Below are positions 1-11,985 of a stretch of 64,000 nucleotides of DNA, piece by piece (the first letter of the stretch is position 1; each line of letters opens with the position of its first letter). Both the position numbers and the translations under genes were made by a program. The stretch is taken from assembly GCA_947652605.1 (NCBI GenBank), contig OX393578.1, forward strand, positions 36,709,470 to 36,773,469. The letters run 5' to 3'. Under the pieces are notes generated by a model. That model was not told the origin of the DNA. It made no database searches and was given only the letters and a program-made list of their open reading frames with translations. The stretch comes from Elmis aenea (Eukaryota; Arthropoda; Insecta; Coleoptera; Elmidae).

Positions 1-442
1 AATAATATCTGAACAAAATCGCACATAATATTACTTTTGATACATATATTTGAGGATTGTATGTAATTGCATGTAGTTGAGAAGATTATTTAAATACTCC
101 AATATTTTACTGAGTATATCCTCTAACGAAGACATTTCCCTGAGGCAAATGAAGCGAGCTCCTACAAGTCTCCAGGATTTAATTCCAGACCGCTGTCTCG
201 CAGTTCCTGTTAGCATATTACAAAACTCAAATTCCTTTGCTTAAATTAAAAGTCTGCATAACAAAACATCTCTGAAAGATTTATTGGAGGAATATCTTTG
301 AGGATTTACAAATGCCTTGGATTAGTATTTGAAGTGTAGTTATGTTAATACTATTTACCAAATACTTCAGGCTATTTACCGGTTAGTATGTTAAACGGGT
401 AGCGGTTATTATAACGGGTGTGTGTGAAGTACATTTCTTATA
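1..442. other. AT-rich non-coding flank
   Basis: No coding exon or recognisable element. A 61-codon open frame on the - strand has no support. Confidence 0.4.
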
Positions 443-1859
443 CAGTGTCCAAAAGGAATGGAATATGCTTTATATCTCAGTAAATATTCACTTTAGGGAA
501 AAATGTTTTGTATAAAAGTTGTTTTGTACTTGGTTTAAATTTTTTTTTTCGAATAACAAAAGCGCAATGAAAAACAATTAATTTTTTTTAAATGACAAGG
601 TACCCCTATATTATACTCATTTGATAGAGAATTTTTTCTCTTTTCAATGATTCAAAACTTTAGTACCCTTACTTAAGCAACTTTTTGAGGAAAACGCAAA
701 AACTATTTTTTTCACTACTAGTAATATAGCGTAGCATTATGACGTATATTAGAATGCCGTGAAATTCAATTTCTCTACCTATGCATGGTTACAGGTAAAC
801 AATTTTTCATTATTAACCACTGGTGAATAATGAACAAATTTATATTTTTTGATAATGCTGTTATAGTTTTAAAGAAAAAAAAATTATAGGACGATTTAGT
901 ATGATCAAGAAATTCTCTTTATTGGTATTTTAGCATTTAAAACGTTGTTTAAATAAATTAATTTAATTTTAAAAACTTTGGTGTATTTAAATAACACGAC
1001 TTTCGCGCCGAAATAAATGACGGTTGTCAATGTCCACACCGTCGATTGACACAACGTAAAAAAGAAAAGTTTTAATAATGTCAGTATTTTAGATGAAACC
1101 ATCGCTTAAAAACAATGTTTTTTAATAACAATAGTGATTTAGCAAGATGAGTAACACGCAGATTCAATATTTCTATAGAATAGATAGGTACTTAACTTTT
1201 TATATTTTAGGTTAGAAAGTGCTTACATAACATAAATGGGTTTGTCTTACTAGTAGTGAAAAAAATAGTATATACACCACGGTAGAGAAGTCTTATAGCC
1301 TTCGGGCCCTTAGATCCCTCGGCGCTTCGCGCCTCGTGATCTAACCTGAGCCCTCAGGCTATAATAGTTGACTTCTCTACCTTGGTATATAATATACTAT
1401 TAATTGATTAGTATTTATTTCTAACAAAAACATCATAATAACTAAAATTTTTTGACGAAGTGTACAATAAGTGTTCAAACTGAACCGTTTACAGCTTGGC
1501 AATGATAAACTCGGTTTTTAAACCCGTTTATAACATTCCCAACCATTTCAGGTGTAATTTCTCTTTTAAATCTTTTAAATTTTCGATATTCTCCGGCCTC
1601 TTAGCATAAACTTAATTTTTAAGGTGACGCCATCATTTAAAAGAGAAAAAAAATCTCTATCAAATAAGTATAGTGTAGGGGTACCTTTCCATTTAAAAAA
1701 ATCAATTGTTTTTCATTGCGTGTTTGTTATTCGAAAAAAAAATTAAATTTTGTCTTATGGTGGAAAACCAAGTACCAAACAACTTTTATTCAAAACATTT
1801 TTCCTAAAGTAGATATTTACTGAGATATATGGCGTATTCCATTCCTTTTGGACATACTG
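443..1859. mobile_element. Long-TIR foldback element, Tc1/mariner-like ends
   Basis: Left arm 443..660 and right arm 1636..1859 are imperfect inverted copies. The left end is CAGTGTCCAAAAGGAATGGA and the right end is its near-complement, closing in CATACTG. TA dinucleotides flank both ends (441..442 and 1860..1861), as in Tc1/mariner-type insertion. No transposase is present; the centre holds a further palindrome (1264..1401). Probably a non-autonomous element. Confidence 0.7.
1264..1401. repeat. Imperfect 138-bp palindrome with GC-rich core
   Basis: AATAGTATATACACCACGGT and GGTAGAGAAGTC at the left are mirrored by GACTTCTCTACC and TTGGTATATAATATACTATT at the right. The core around 1300..1360 contains GGCGCTTCGCGCC and a second mirrored pair (TATAGCC / GGCTATA). 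It could form a long hairpin. Confidence 0.7.
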
Positions 1860-1861
1860 TA

Positions 1862-3212
1862 TAAAGTGGTGCACGGAATTGTTTTATAACTGCTGCGTTT
1901 TGTACACAAATAGAATGACGCAGCCAGATAACACTTTTTTAATGAGTGCATATTTTCTGTTTTTAAAAACTTAAAACTCTGAATTCTTTGTTTGTTTGGG
2001 TTGTGGTTTTAGCATGTGCGCAACGAATACGGTTTTTGTTAGCAATAAAAACTGGCGCAATTTGAAACATTCACGTCACGGATGTTCATTATACTAACAA
2101 TCTGTCGTGTTTTTATTATTTGCTGTGTATACGAACCAATGAACTAAAAAATGCACAAGTTGTATTCCATTTCTCTGTCAAATTTAAACTTTTCGACATT
2201 GCAACTGCAGCAACCACACGTTCTGTGAGATATTAACCAAGTGTATGTGTGACCTCATACAATATACGCGTGTGGATAACTTTTGAGTACTTTTTGTCAG
2301 TGCTATTACGCCTTTTTTTCGTTTTAAAAGCGGTGACAGGTCTCGTTGTAGCTTAGATTTCCTGCGGCAAAAAATATGATAGGATAGGCTTCAGTAAATT
2401 GAAAGGCGTCTCGGACAGATTACCGCCATATTGTCCCTGAGCAGTGCGCCACCCACAGTGGATCATAAACTTAGCTTTAAAGTTTTATTGATGACACTGC
2501 GATAACGAATGTGCAGTTTTTTTTTGCAACTTTTAAAAGCAAAAATTCAATACGCGTACTGAAAAGTGCAGTGCAAAGCAAATAAACTATCAAGGAAACG
2601 AGAAGTAATCTTGCTTTCATTATCATTGTAGTTAATTTTAAAGACATAGATACCGTTATCACTTTTATAAGGGGTGACAAAAATGTAATTTTATTACTTC
2701 AAGACTTAGAGACTCACTAAAATTAGTTAAGTTTGACAAAATAATATTAGAAAAGTAAATGCTGTTTAAATTAAAGCCAACTTTATTTTTTTTTAAAATG
2801 CATAACTAAAAACGTCGAAATTTTTAAACGTAATTAACTTTTTTTACGGCCAAATAAACCGAGGGTAATTTTTTGGATAACAATACGTATCTCAGTAAAT
2901 ACTAATGACAGTATCCAAAAGCTTATTTTTTCTGATTTGATTGATATACAGTTTGTTGAAAGTAATGTTAATAGTTTTTTGAAGAAATACAAAAACGTGT
3001 TAATTTTATGAACATTTTGTAACAAGCTTTATTAAAAAATATATTATTTGTATTTATTTGCTAGATTACATGTCAAACTGGGTCAAAAAAATCGCAACAA
3101 GTGTGTAACTAGCGGCCGATTTCTAGCAGCCGGTTTAGTACGTAACTCAGCCTTACAATTAACGCCGCCCCCTTAATTCAGTAACCCGCCAAACCCGTTC
3201 AGGTAAACGTAT
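1862..3212. other. Non-coding, nothing recognised
   Basis: AT-rich sequence with many homopolymer runs. The short - strand open frames at 2477..2680 and 2834..3025 show no known domain. Confidence 0.4.
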
Positions 3213-3731
3213 CCTTAAGTCTGTTTTAGACTACACTATTTTTTCGTTTAAGAAAATCGTATACGATTTTCTAGTACGGTGTCAATCAGAAATTACAAAT
3301 CTTGAACGAAAAATTCGTATGAAATTAGAACCTGTCCTAAATGGGTCCTATTTTACATGGGCGTGTTTTGTGGCATGGGCGCATGCGTATTCTACTGCAA
3401 CTGTATCTGACCGCATGTCATTTGTGGGTTAGGTTAAGTGAAACAATCAAACGATGTTAAATACTACTTATTACCGTTATAATCCCTCACAATTTATTTT
3501 GTAGGAATAAATATGTAGAATGGAACAAGCGTTAAATATACGTCAAATTTGAAAATGATTCGCTTTCTGTTGTGATCAAATTGAACATTTTCGTACCAAA
3601 AAATAGTACAGTGTAAGAGGTTCATATTTTCCATGCTAAATTCTTGAACGAAATTTTTGTACAAAAATCGTATACGATTTTCTTGAACGAAAAAATAGTT
3701 ACAAATTAGTGTAGTCTAAAACAGACTTTAT
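3213..3731. mobile_element. Inverted-repeat element (MITE-like)
   Basis: The left end AAGTCTGTTTTAGACTACAC followed by TATTTTTTCGTT is mirrored at the right by AACGAAAAAATAG and GTAGTCTAAAACAGACTT. The subterminal palindrome AAAATCGTATACGATTTTCT also occurs near both ends. About 520 bp, no coding capacity. Target duplication uncertain. Confidence 0.6.
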
Positions 3732-4940
3732 AAGTAGTCTGCAGTAAATGGGTTATTTGTATTGTAATTTCAGATTTTTTGCAGTCACCCAAATACCCCA
3801 CTCCCCAGAAAATACAAAAAATATCTTACACTGTACCTTACTATTACTTTTCCGTAAGAAAAAAAAATTATAATTTTTGACCATCAAGGTCAAATAAAGT
3901 TGTGCCTTAAGGGATTAAAAAACAGTCTAAAATCTCTGTAATTTTTTGTTTAATTTTTGAAAATAAAGAATGTAGATATCTATTAATTATTTTAAATATC
4001 GTGAACATTTTCATTTGCATAGGTCTACTGTTTTAAATTAAAGCTAAATATTCAGCTATTAGCCCTGTGAAAACAATGTTCACTTACCTAAAGTCACGAA
4101 GTATAGTATTACAGTGCGTGCATTAAAATCGAATCAGCACATTTCATCTTACCTTTTAAACCGTAATTATAATATAATATTATACAAAACAAATTATTTG
4201 TAAATTTAAAATACCATATACGTTTAAATAGCTTTATGGCATGCGCGTGATTTTCCGTAATTGGTTTGTTAAATTTGTAACCTAATTCGAAAAGTATCGT
4301 TAAAAATTGTGTACTCGTATATAATAAATTTGATATTTGATATAATTGGTCGTTAGTGTGATTGATTATTTGAATAAAGTTTGGTTTAAGCTTCAAACAA
4401 AATAAAAGAGCGTTATAAGTAAACACTTGCGTTTGATGTTTAGTACAAAAATAAAATTGAAAGAAGTGAAATTTGCTCTAAAAAATTGTATGTAGTAAAA
4501 TAAAAGTCTCCAGTTTGATTTTATGTAAAATACTATATGCGGGGCTAAAACAGCTTCTCATAGTCACTTATGAAATTTCATGTTGTTAAATTAATATTTT
4601 AATACGTGCATTTACTTAATTACGCTAGAATTAATTCCTACTACAGTTTTAATAATGAGAGTGAAGTGGCAAACCATGGAAATAATGGTAAACAAGTATA
4701 AGAATAAAACTACAGTAAACCATATTATCCGGATGCGGATTATTCGTCCAGGAACAAAGTTTTTTTATGTAGTAGGCGATATATTGTATTCTAATGAATT
4801 TAAGGCAAGTAAAATAACTGGAACATGTAAATTAATGACAAATTTAAATGCTGTAAATGTCCATAACAAATACATCGACGAGTAGTTAGAACGTGTTCCA
4901 ATATATGAGTGATGCATATATCGTTATGCCACAGCTTAAT
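3732..4940. other. Non-coding, two unsupported open frames
   Basis: A 105-codon - strand frame (4109..4426) and a 76-codon + strand frame (4655..4885) are the longest here. Neither shows a recognisable motif, and composition is like the surroundings, so I do not call them genes. Confidence 0.35.
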
Positions 4941-5078
4941 GGTGCCTGTACACCTGAGAGTAAAGTACTCTCGAGAGTAGCGTCGCCAAGGATACAGCCA
5001 ATCGCGAGTTACTCTCAGGGGCTGTATCCTTGGCGACGCTACTCTCGAGAGTACTTTACTCTCAGGTGTACAGGCACC
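4941..5078. repeat. Perfect palindrome, 59-bp arms with 20-bp loop
   Basis: Arms 4941..4999 and 5020..5078 are exact reverse complements. They begin GGTGCCTGTACACCTGAGAG and contain TACTCTCGAGAGTA, itself a palindrome. The arms are clearly more GC-rich than the surroundings. The wider region 4926..5390 also has mirrored pieces (AGCTCGGGCACTCTC near 5093 with GAGAGTGCCCGAGCT near 5361), so this may be one repeat inserted into another. Confidence 0.9.
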
Positions 5079-5092
5079 ATAACATAACACTC

Positions 5093-5400
5093 AGCTCGGG
5101 CACTCTCTTTGCGAGAACGGTTTGCGCCGATCCACACGCGCCACTTCTTAGCCCCGCCTTTGAGATGAAAACAACACAGAGATGGTATTGAAATCATTAT
5201 ACAGTTAAATCTGTTACGTGGACATCAGTTTTTAATACAGCGCTGTTATCGCTCACTTAGGATAATATACAAATATTTTGAGTCCGGCCCCGACTTTTAA
5301 ACTAAGTGCGAGAGAAATAACGCTAGTGGATCGAAAACGACCAGATCAAAAATTCCGCCTGAGAGTGCCCGAGCTGTATAAGCTGTGGTTATGCCGTCAG
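5093..5400. repeat. Outer inverted-repeat remnants around the palindrome
   Basis: AGCTCGGGCACTCTC at about 5093 pairs with GAGAGTGCCCGAGCT at about 5361. CCACAGCTTA near 4929 pairs with TAAGCTGTGG near 5379. Suggests a foldback element of roughly 460 bp with a GC content above background. Confidence 0.45.
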
Positions 5401-8159
5401 TCAACCAGATGGGAAAGAGTGTGCAAGTAAAGAAGAAACTATCACTTGCATTAGTCACAGCACGGCAATGAATTAATCCACGTTCACTTAGAAAAAGTCC
5501 AAGCTTTTTGCAATATCCGCACAACAAGAACCAATCACAGTGATCTACGGATTAACCCTGCGTATGCGCGTGGGAATCGCCATTAGTGTACAAACACTAC
5601 AATACCTCTATGTGAACGCTACTCGCATGCACGTTACAATACAATGCAATAATTTTCTATGTGAACGCAGCTTTATGTCGACACTATTGTATGTATATCG
5701 ACAGCACTAAAGCAACTTAGGCACCGCCTAAGGGTAGCACTTGTCAGGGGCGGCAAAATTATCAATTATAACAAATGAAAAAAAAATTGAAGAAGTACGA
5801 TTGTGTTTTTTACTTTTTTTTAAATTGCAAAAAAGTAGATACATGACAATTCTTTGTTTGTCAGTAAATTTTAATGACAACACCAGGAAGGGGCGGCATT
5901 AAAAAGTTTGCCTTAGGGCAACACATACCCTCGAGGCGGCTCTGATTAACACAGGGATTCGAATAATATATAACGATAAAAATGAAAAAATTCGTACTGA
6001 TATTCGAAAATCATTCTAAAATTCTCAAAAACAAACAAAAATCCAGATTTCTCTAATGAATAATACATATACTAAATATGTAAAATAATAGTCTGCATTA
6101 AAAATATGTTATGGTATTTTAAAACGAAATAAAAATTATTAGTTCAGATTATCCGTATTTATAGATTATCCGTGTCCCTCCGTACTATCATTACCTGGAG
6201 AAAAATATTTGTGTCAAACGGAAACAATAATTACTCTTTTATTTTAAAATAGCAACGAATTGTAAAATAAATCAAACCGTAATACTTTCTTTAAAAAAAT
6301 CGTTTGTTTACGTTGTTATTCAATCAGTGAATAAAATAAATGCCAATTTATACCAAAAGTGTTTAAAAATCTCAAAAGCAACAACATATTGTATGTTTGT
6401 GATGATTTTTATTTTCGATCATTGAGTAAATGAGTTGCATAAATTTGCAGTGTTTGTACATGCTGAAGTAATTGCAATTAAAAAAGGAACATGTGCTCTG
6501 AAAATGGTCGTATATGTTCTACAAATAATACCCATCACTTCCAGAACTTGACTGTCCTTGGAATAATTTTGCGGTTTGGAGCTGTATGTGTTTTGTTGTG
6601 TTTTAATTGGATTCATGTTTAATGGTGTTGATTCTACGTTCCAAATAAACACAGCACATTAATGCGGCTGAATTGTCGAAGTTTTGTCCAAAAAACACAC
6701 AACCACCAGACGCAATTACTGAATCGTCTTTTTGCTCGCTGCACACAATCTTGTCTTTATGTCCCGAATTTCCTAGCAGCGGCTTAGTTGTTTTGAGGAA
6801 CAGATTCTACGAGTTCAGCATTATTTTAATGTACTACCTTTTACTAATTCATTTTTAAAATTGTTTGCTAATTGATTTGCTTTCCCGTTGTTTTTTTTTA
6901 TTGTCACGTATTAATTTTTGGGCTAAAATTTTAATGGGTACTGACAAAATATCAACCAAAGACAATAAGTGAAATAATAACAAACAATAAAAGATGAAAA
7001 TATCTAATGACAAATAAAAACAGATCAATATTCTCCTAGATACATTAATTAAAATATGTTAGCTTAAATGTCTGTAAAATATGTTTATACATTTACTTTT
7101 TATATACTTATTGCTTTTACCGAACATATAATATCAGACGTTTTACATACAGTGGAAAGCGTTTAACACCAAAACGCTGAACGTAAAAATCGGCTAACAT
7201 GAAATAATATTCTGGTCTTGACAAAATGCTTTGAATTCATACTTTTTTTTAACACGAAACAAAAAACGCTTAACACGAAAAGATTTTGCATCTCAGAAGC
7301 ACAAAAAGTTAAAAAATCCCTTAAAAAAAATCAAGGAGTAAACTAAGCGTTGTAAGTGAAAATGGAATTGCTTAAAGCTCAGTAGATGTAGGGCATTTTG
7401 CGAAAACGGACATCGTAACTCTGTTATTACACCATCAAAAATGTTGGTAAGTTTTTTGTATTCTACGTTTAGCACAAAATTCCTGTAACACGAAAAAGTA
7501 TTTTTGTCCCCATGGTTTCGTGTTGAACGGTTTTTACCATATTTCTATTATTGTAGTGTATTACTTTGGGTTAAACAATGAATCGATGATTTCGTGAAAG
7601 TTCGTGTTTGGTTTGATTTATTACTTAGTGGGTATTAACCACTCCACCTTTGTGTTCGTAAAACAAAACCAATTGTCCAGTAAGTAACTTGTGAACACCG
7701 TTGAAACTTATAATTAATAGATATGCATAGTTTAGAGAAGAGGAATTTCCGTTTTAAAATAGATCAGAACAAGCAATTAATACCCAATAAGTTACAATAA
7801 CGACCAAGGATGCTATCTTGTTATTTTTCCCTTTATAATACCGTTTAGCTTATCTTTCTATTAACGTCATAAATAGTTTTTTAACATTTTTTAATTTAAT
7901 TGTTTATGTTAACATCACCTTCAACGGACATAATTGTTCAAAATTATTACAAAAAAAATTTACATAATTGTGTTGTATAGTGATTTGTAGTAAAATGTGT
8001 AAAACAAAGCGATTTGAGGTAATTTTATACTTGTTATGATTATGCTATGTAAAACACTTTTAATGTTATAATTAGTAATTCAATGTTCTGTAATCGCATA
8101 GTCTCGTTAAAAATTAACGAAGTCTATCTTTAAGTTTTGTATTCAACTTGAATTTTTTG
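5401..8159. other. Non-coding with decayed transposon ends
   Basis: CCTCGAGGCGGCTCTG near 5932 resembles the end of a hAT-type element whose left end is not clear. Between about 7148 and 7545, repeated TTAACACGAAA motifs with ACAGTGGAAAGCGTTTAACA at one side and CGTGTTGAACGGTTTTTACC at the other look like a decayed pogo/Tigger-like element. No coding exon recognised. Confidence 0.35.
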
Positions 8160-8830
8160 AGGAAATAGGGTGACAATTATCAAAAAAATGTGTGACATTG
8201 GTTATTTTTTGAGGAAAATATGTAATGGCACGGCAAAATTGGTATATCCAACGACAAATATGGGAAATTTTACGACAAATTATGCTATTTGCACGACAAA
8301 AATTATATCTGAAGTATACATTTTCTTCGCTGTAATATATAAAAATTGGGATGAAAACTTGGGATGAATAACTAACTAATTGTAAGTATAATATATTGAT
8401 TTATTGCAAGAAATATCACAAAATCATGTAAAACGTCAAACATTATGTCAAAAGAAAATTTACTTATAGTTATAATGTATAATAACATATTTATTATCTA
8501 ATACGTTTTTTTTTTCATTAAAAAAAAATGCTTTAACCAACTTTTTCCTTATCATTTGGCTAGTAACAGGATCAGATTAAAGGTTGATTAAAGCTTTTTT
8601 TAAGTTAAAAAGAAAAATTAAGGTATCTTAAAAAAAATCACCAACCTTTAACCTGAACTCCGGTTCTTTCTGGTCGTTTACTTATATTTTTTGCCGTTAT
8701 TGCAAATATTTTGTCGTTCACTTAGATTTTTGACGTTAGACAAATTTATTTTTTTGTCGTTAAAAAACAAATTCTGTCGTTGTTTAAAATATTTGTCGTG
8801 CATATATTTGCCTGTCTTTAAAAATGCTCA
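8160..8830. repeat. Degenerate inverted repeat with TGTCGT/ACGACA motifs
   Basis: ACGACAAAT-type motifs recur on the left (8200..8320), and their complements such as ATTTGTCGT recur on the right (8690..8800). The core has GATCAGATTAAAGGTTG and, further on, CCAACCTTTAACCTGAAC. The same core recurs at 26720..26830, so it is a dispersed family. Confidence 0.5.
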
Positions 8831-10220
8831 TGTTTCAAGAATCATCCCAATTTTGTCAGGCTGAAAAATAGCACTTATTTTTTAAACGCCATGGAATTTC
8901 TTTTATAATTATGCGAGCTCTGCTAGTCTAACGACCGGGTCCGCCTCTTATTATTACAACATTACAAGACCGGGCGCGTGGCGTACTTAAACAATCGCAT
9001 CTTTTAAATTTTTATAACTCATGGGTTTGATAGTATTTTTGGTTTATATTTGGTAATACGATATTTTATGCTTTACAATTACAACTAACAATGATATTTC
9101 TTCATAAAACAAATTATATTCCAATATAATGTACATTATATTTTCAAAAATATTTAAATAGTTTAACACACAAACCTAATTAAAAAAATTAAAATTTTCT
9201 TTATTTATTTGAATAACCACTTAAGCACTACATGAATTACAAATGTGTATATGTGGTTTTGACATGATTTTTGCAAGAATCACATTTAATTGTTGTGTCC
9301 ACATTTTTTTTCTACAGAATTGGAGCAATAGAGTAATATTACCACCCCACTACAGATCTTTGAGTTATGACAACGTACTCAATTGAAAGTCAAAACGATA
9401 CTGAAATAATACACAAAGTCTTTTACGATTAGGTTTAGACACAGAGTTACCACATTAAATTTAATAACATTGGCGTACTTTATACTCGAGGGTTAACTTT
9501 TGTAAAAACAAAGTTGCCCATATAATATGGTAAATAATTCATTGTCACCCTCTACATTTACTTGTTACATCTCACAATAAAAACTGTAAAGACGCAACCT
9601 TAAACACACAACCGCTATAGTTGTAAATAGCACTGCATGAATAATTTTTCGCTTCGCTTTTGTCATAAATCACGACCCCTCAGGAAGCAAATCAGCGTGA
9701 TCAAGAATTAGGTTGTCAACTAAACTAACATACGGGAAGAATAGTTATTATGTCCAATTAGAGTGTACATAACATTGGACTGGTTTAGAAACTATACAGC
9801 TATGTATGTAATTGAGCGAATTGAATTGGACACGCATTGTGTTTCGTTTCACCTTTTAATTCTATCAAAAATAGCTCGGTTATTAACCCTTCTTCAAGGA
9901 AATATCATATGCACGCCATTCTTCTAGCGTATTAATTATGTTATCACCACCTTCTCTGAATAAAATTTAAGTTTTAATTAGTGAAAAATATACTACCTAC
10001 ATGTGTTTCATAAATACTAAGCATTAAGTATTGCAGGTACTGATATTCATTAAAAAATATTTTTCAAATATTATTAGCGACCGTATGTAAAAATGTAACA
10101 CATTTACGTGTCAAGGCGAGCTTATACCGAGTTGGACAAAAATGTATTACAAAACTTATATTTCTACTTATGAAAATGTTATTTTATTTGTTTTTCTACG
10201 ACTACTAATGTAAATGACTT
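8831..10220. other. Non-coding, nothing recognised
   Basis: AT-rich sequence with no coding exon, RNA gene or repeat end that I can support. Confidence 0.4.
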
Positions 10221-10230
10221 ACCGTACAAC

Positions 10231-10407
10231 CTGCATGCATAGTAAGTGGGTCCTTACTCATGGTAAGCAAAAAGTACAGTTTTTTAAAAGAAATGATCAA
10301 AGTAGACTCACGTCAAACACTTCCTGCATGCCTAGTAAGCGAGTTATAACGCAGGATAAGCAAAACGCACACTTGTCTAAAAGTGTCAAAGTAGGCTTAC
10401 GTCAAAA
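10231..10407 (+). repeat. Two-unit degenerate tandem repeat, about 92 bp each
   Basis: Unit 1 begins CCTGCATGCATAGTAAG at 10231 and unit 2 begins CCTGCATGCCTAGTAAG at 10323. Both contain a GGTAAGCAAAA or GATAAGCAAAA block and end with ACGTCAAA. The 65-codon frame across it is an effect of the repeat. Confidence 0.6.
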
Positions 10408-10620
10408 TTGACAAGACAACGTAATTACTTGTGTATATTAGCCAAAAAGCCGTTAAAATAAGTATTTTGTGATCGTAGAAAAAGTAAGCTACATAACACG
10501 AGTTGTAAAGCAATTACGCACTCGTGGAAATACGCACTCCGCACTCGCCGTAAAATAAAATATAAATCTAGTTTGGTGAAACTCGTTTTAAAAATGATAT
10601 TTTTTATTTTTTTATTTTAA

Positions 10621-10977
10621 ACTAGCGTAGTGACCCGGCTTCGCTCGGTGATTTTTTTTATCAATCACAGACTACTCGCGCTCGCGCCCGGTGGACGTTT
10701 TTGACCTTTTGAGATCTTTTGGGAATTTTTGTATCTATTGAGAATTTTTGTATCTATTGAGAATTTTGAAACTTTTGTGATATTTGGATCTTTTGGGAAT
10801 TTTGGTTCTTTTGGGAATTTTTGGAACTTCTGGGAATTCTTATATAGCCTATCTTCTTCCCATGGTCCTATAGATTGTCTGTGCCAAATTTGGTCAGGAT
10901 CGGATGAATGATATAGGAATGCATAAAGGACAAACATCCATACAAACATACATACATACATACATTCATTTATATAG
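10621..10977 (+). mobile_element. SINE-like/short non-LTR element, copy 1 (interrupted)
   Basis: It starts ACTAGCG, like copy 2 at 14414, and has a CCCGGCTTCGCTCGG head. Then come about 130 bp of TTTTGGGAATTTTT-type tandem units (10711..10840) and the conserved block GTGCCAAATTTGGTCAGGAT. It ends in a CATA-type simple repeat and CATTCATTTATATA. The tail is split by a foldback element; the piece at 11960..11985 continues it. Confidence 0.6.
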
Positions 10978-11959
10978 TTGGTTTCTCCTGTTTTTGATGA
11001 TAGGTTAAATAAACGATAAAAATTTTTCTGGTTTTTAAACAGGTTTATTCGTTGCAAATTGTTTTAAAAAGATCCTACATGTTTCGCAGATGGAATTTTA
11101 TCTGCATCCTCAGGGCTAAAATTAATGTTTTTGTTATTTTTTCAAGTTTTTCTTTTACATATTTTGTTTATACAATTTTTTATTAATCACCTAGTTTATT
11201 AAAATTAGTATTAACAGTACTTACATATTTTTAAAAATTGTTGAAAATTGTTGAGATATTGTTGAAAATGTTGAATAAATTAAACTACCATTTTTAAATT
11301 GTGAAAAATTTGAAATATCTGTTGAAAACGTTGAGAAGTAAACTTGAAATTATTCTTATATTATATTGTATATCTTTTATTGTATAGTGAAAACAATAGC
11401 TTATCGAACGGGAAATTTGTGTTTTATCAAAAATTAACTTACAAACCGGTTTCATAATAACGTAGATCTATTCATTTAACAGTAAAATTTTAACGTGTTT
11501 TGTGCCGTCATTTTGTGTTTTGTCAAAAAGTATCGTCCAAAATTTAGCTAAGAACAAATTTTCAATAATTTAAAATTAATAATACCTAGCTAATCTTCGT
11601 CAATATAATATAAGAATAATTTCAAGTTTACTTCTCAACGTTTTCAACAGATATTTCAAATTTTTCACAATTTAAAAATGGTAGTTTAATTTATTCAACA
11701 TTTTCAACAATATCTCAACAATTTTCAACAATTTTTAAAAATATGTAAGTACTGTTAATACTAATTTTAATAAACTAGGTGATTAATAAAAAATTGTATA
11801 AACAAAATATGTAAAAGAAAAACTTGAAAAAATAACAAAAACATTAATTTTAGCCCTGAGGATGCAGATAAAATTCCATCTGCGAAACATGTAGGATCTT
11901 TTTAAAAAAATTTGCAACGAATAAACCTGTTTAAAAACCAGAAAAATTTTTATCGTTTA
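10978..11959. mobile_element. Foldback element with near-identical 359-bp arms
   Basis: Arms 11010..11368 and 11601..11959 are reverse complements of equal length with very few mismatches, around a 232-bp centre. The outer ends read TAAACGATAAAAATTTTT. CATTCATTTATATA occurs on both sides (before 10977 and from 11960), consistent with a target duplication of about 14 bp or with shared tails. A GTTGAAAA/TTTTCAAC repeat runs through the arms. No coding capacity. Confidence 0.8.
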
Positions 11960-11985
11960 CATTCATTTATATATATATAGATATG

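Noticed and set aside
4109..4426. 105-codon open frame on the - strand as a gene
   Set aside because: No recognisable domain, AT-driven amino-acid mix (many Phe, Ile, Asn, Leu), and no splice or neighbour support.
4800..5090. Overlapping frames encoding similar peptides on both strands
   Set aside because: They are the two arms of the perfect palindrome, which necessarily give matching peptides.
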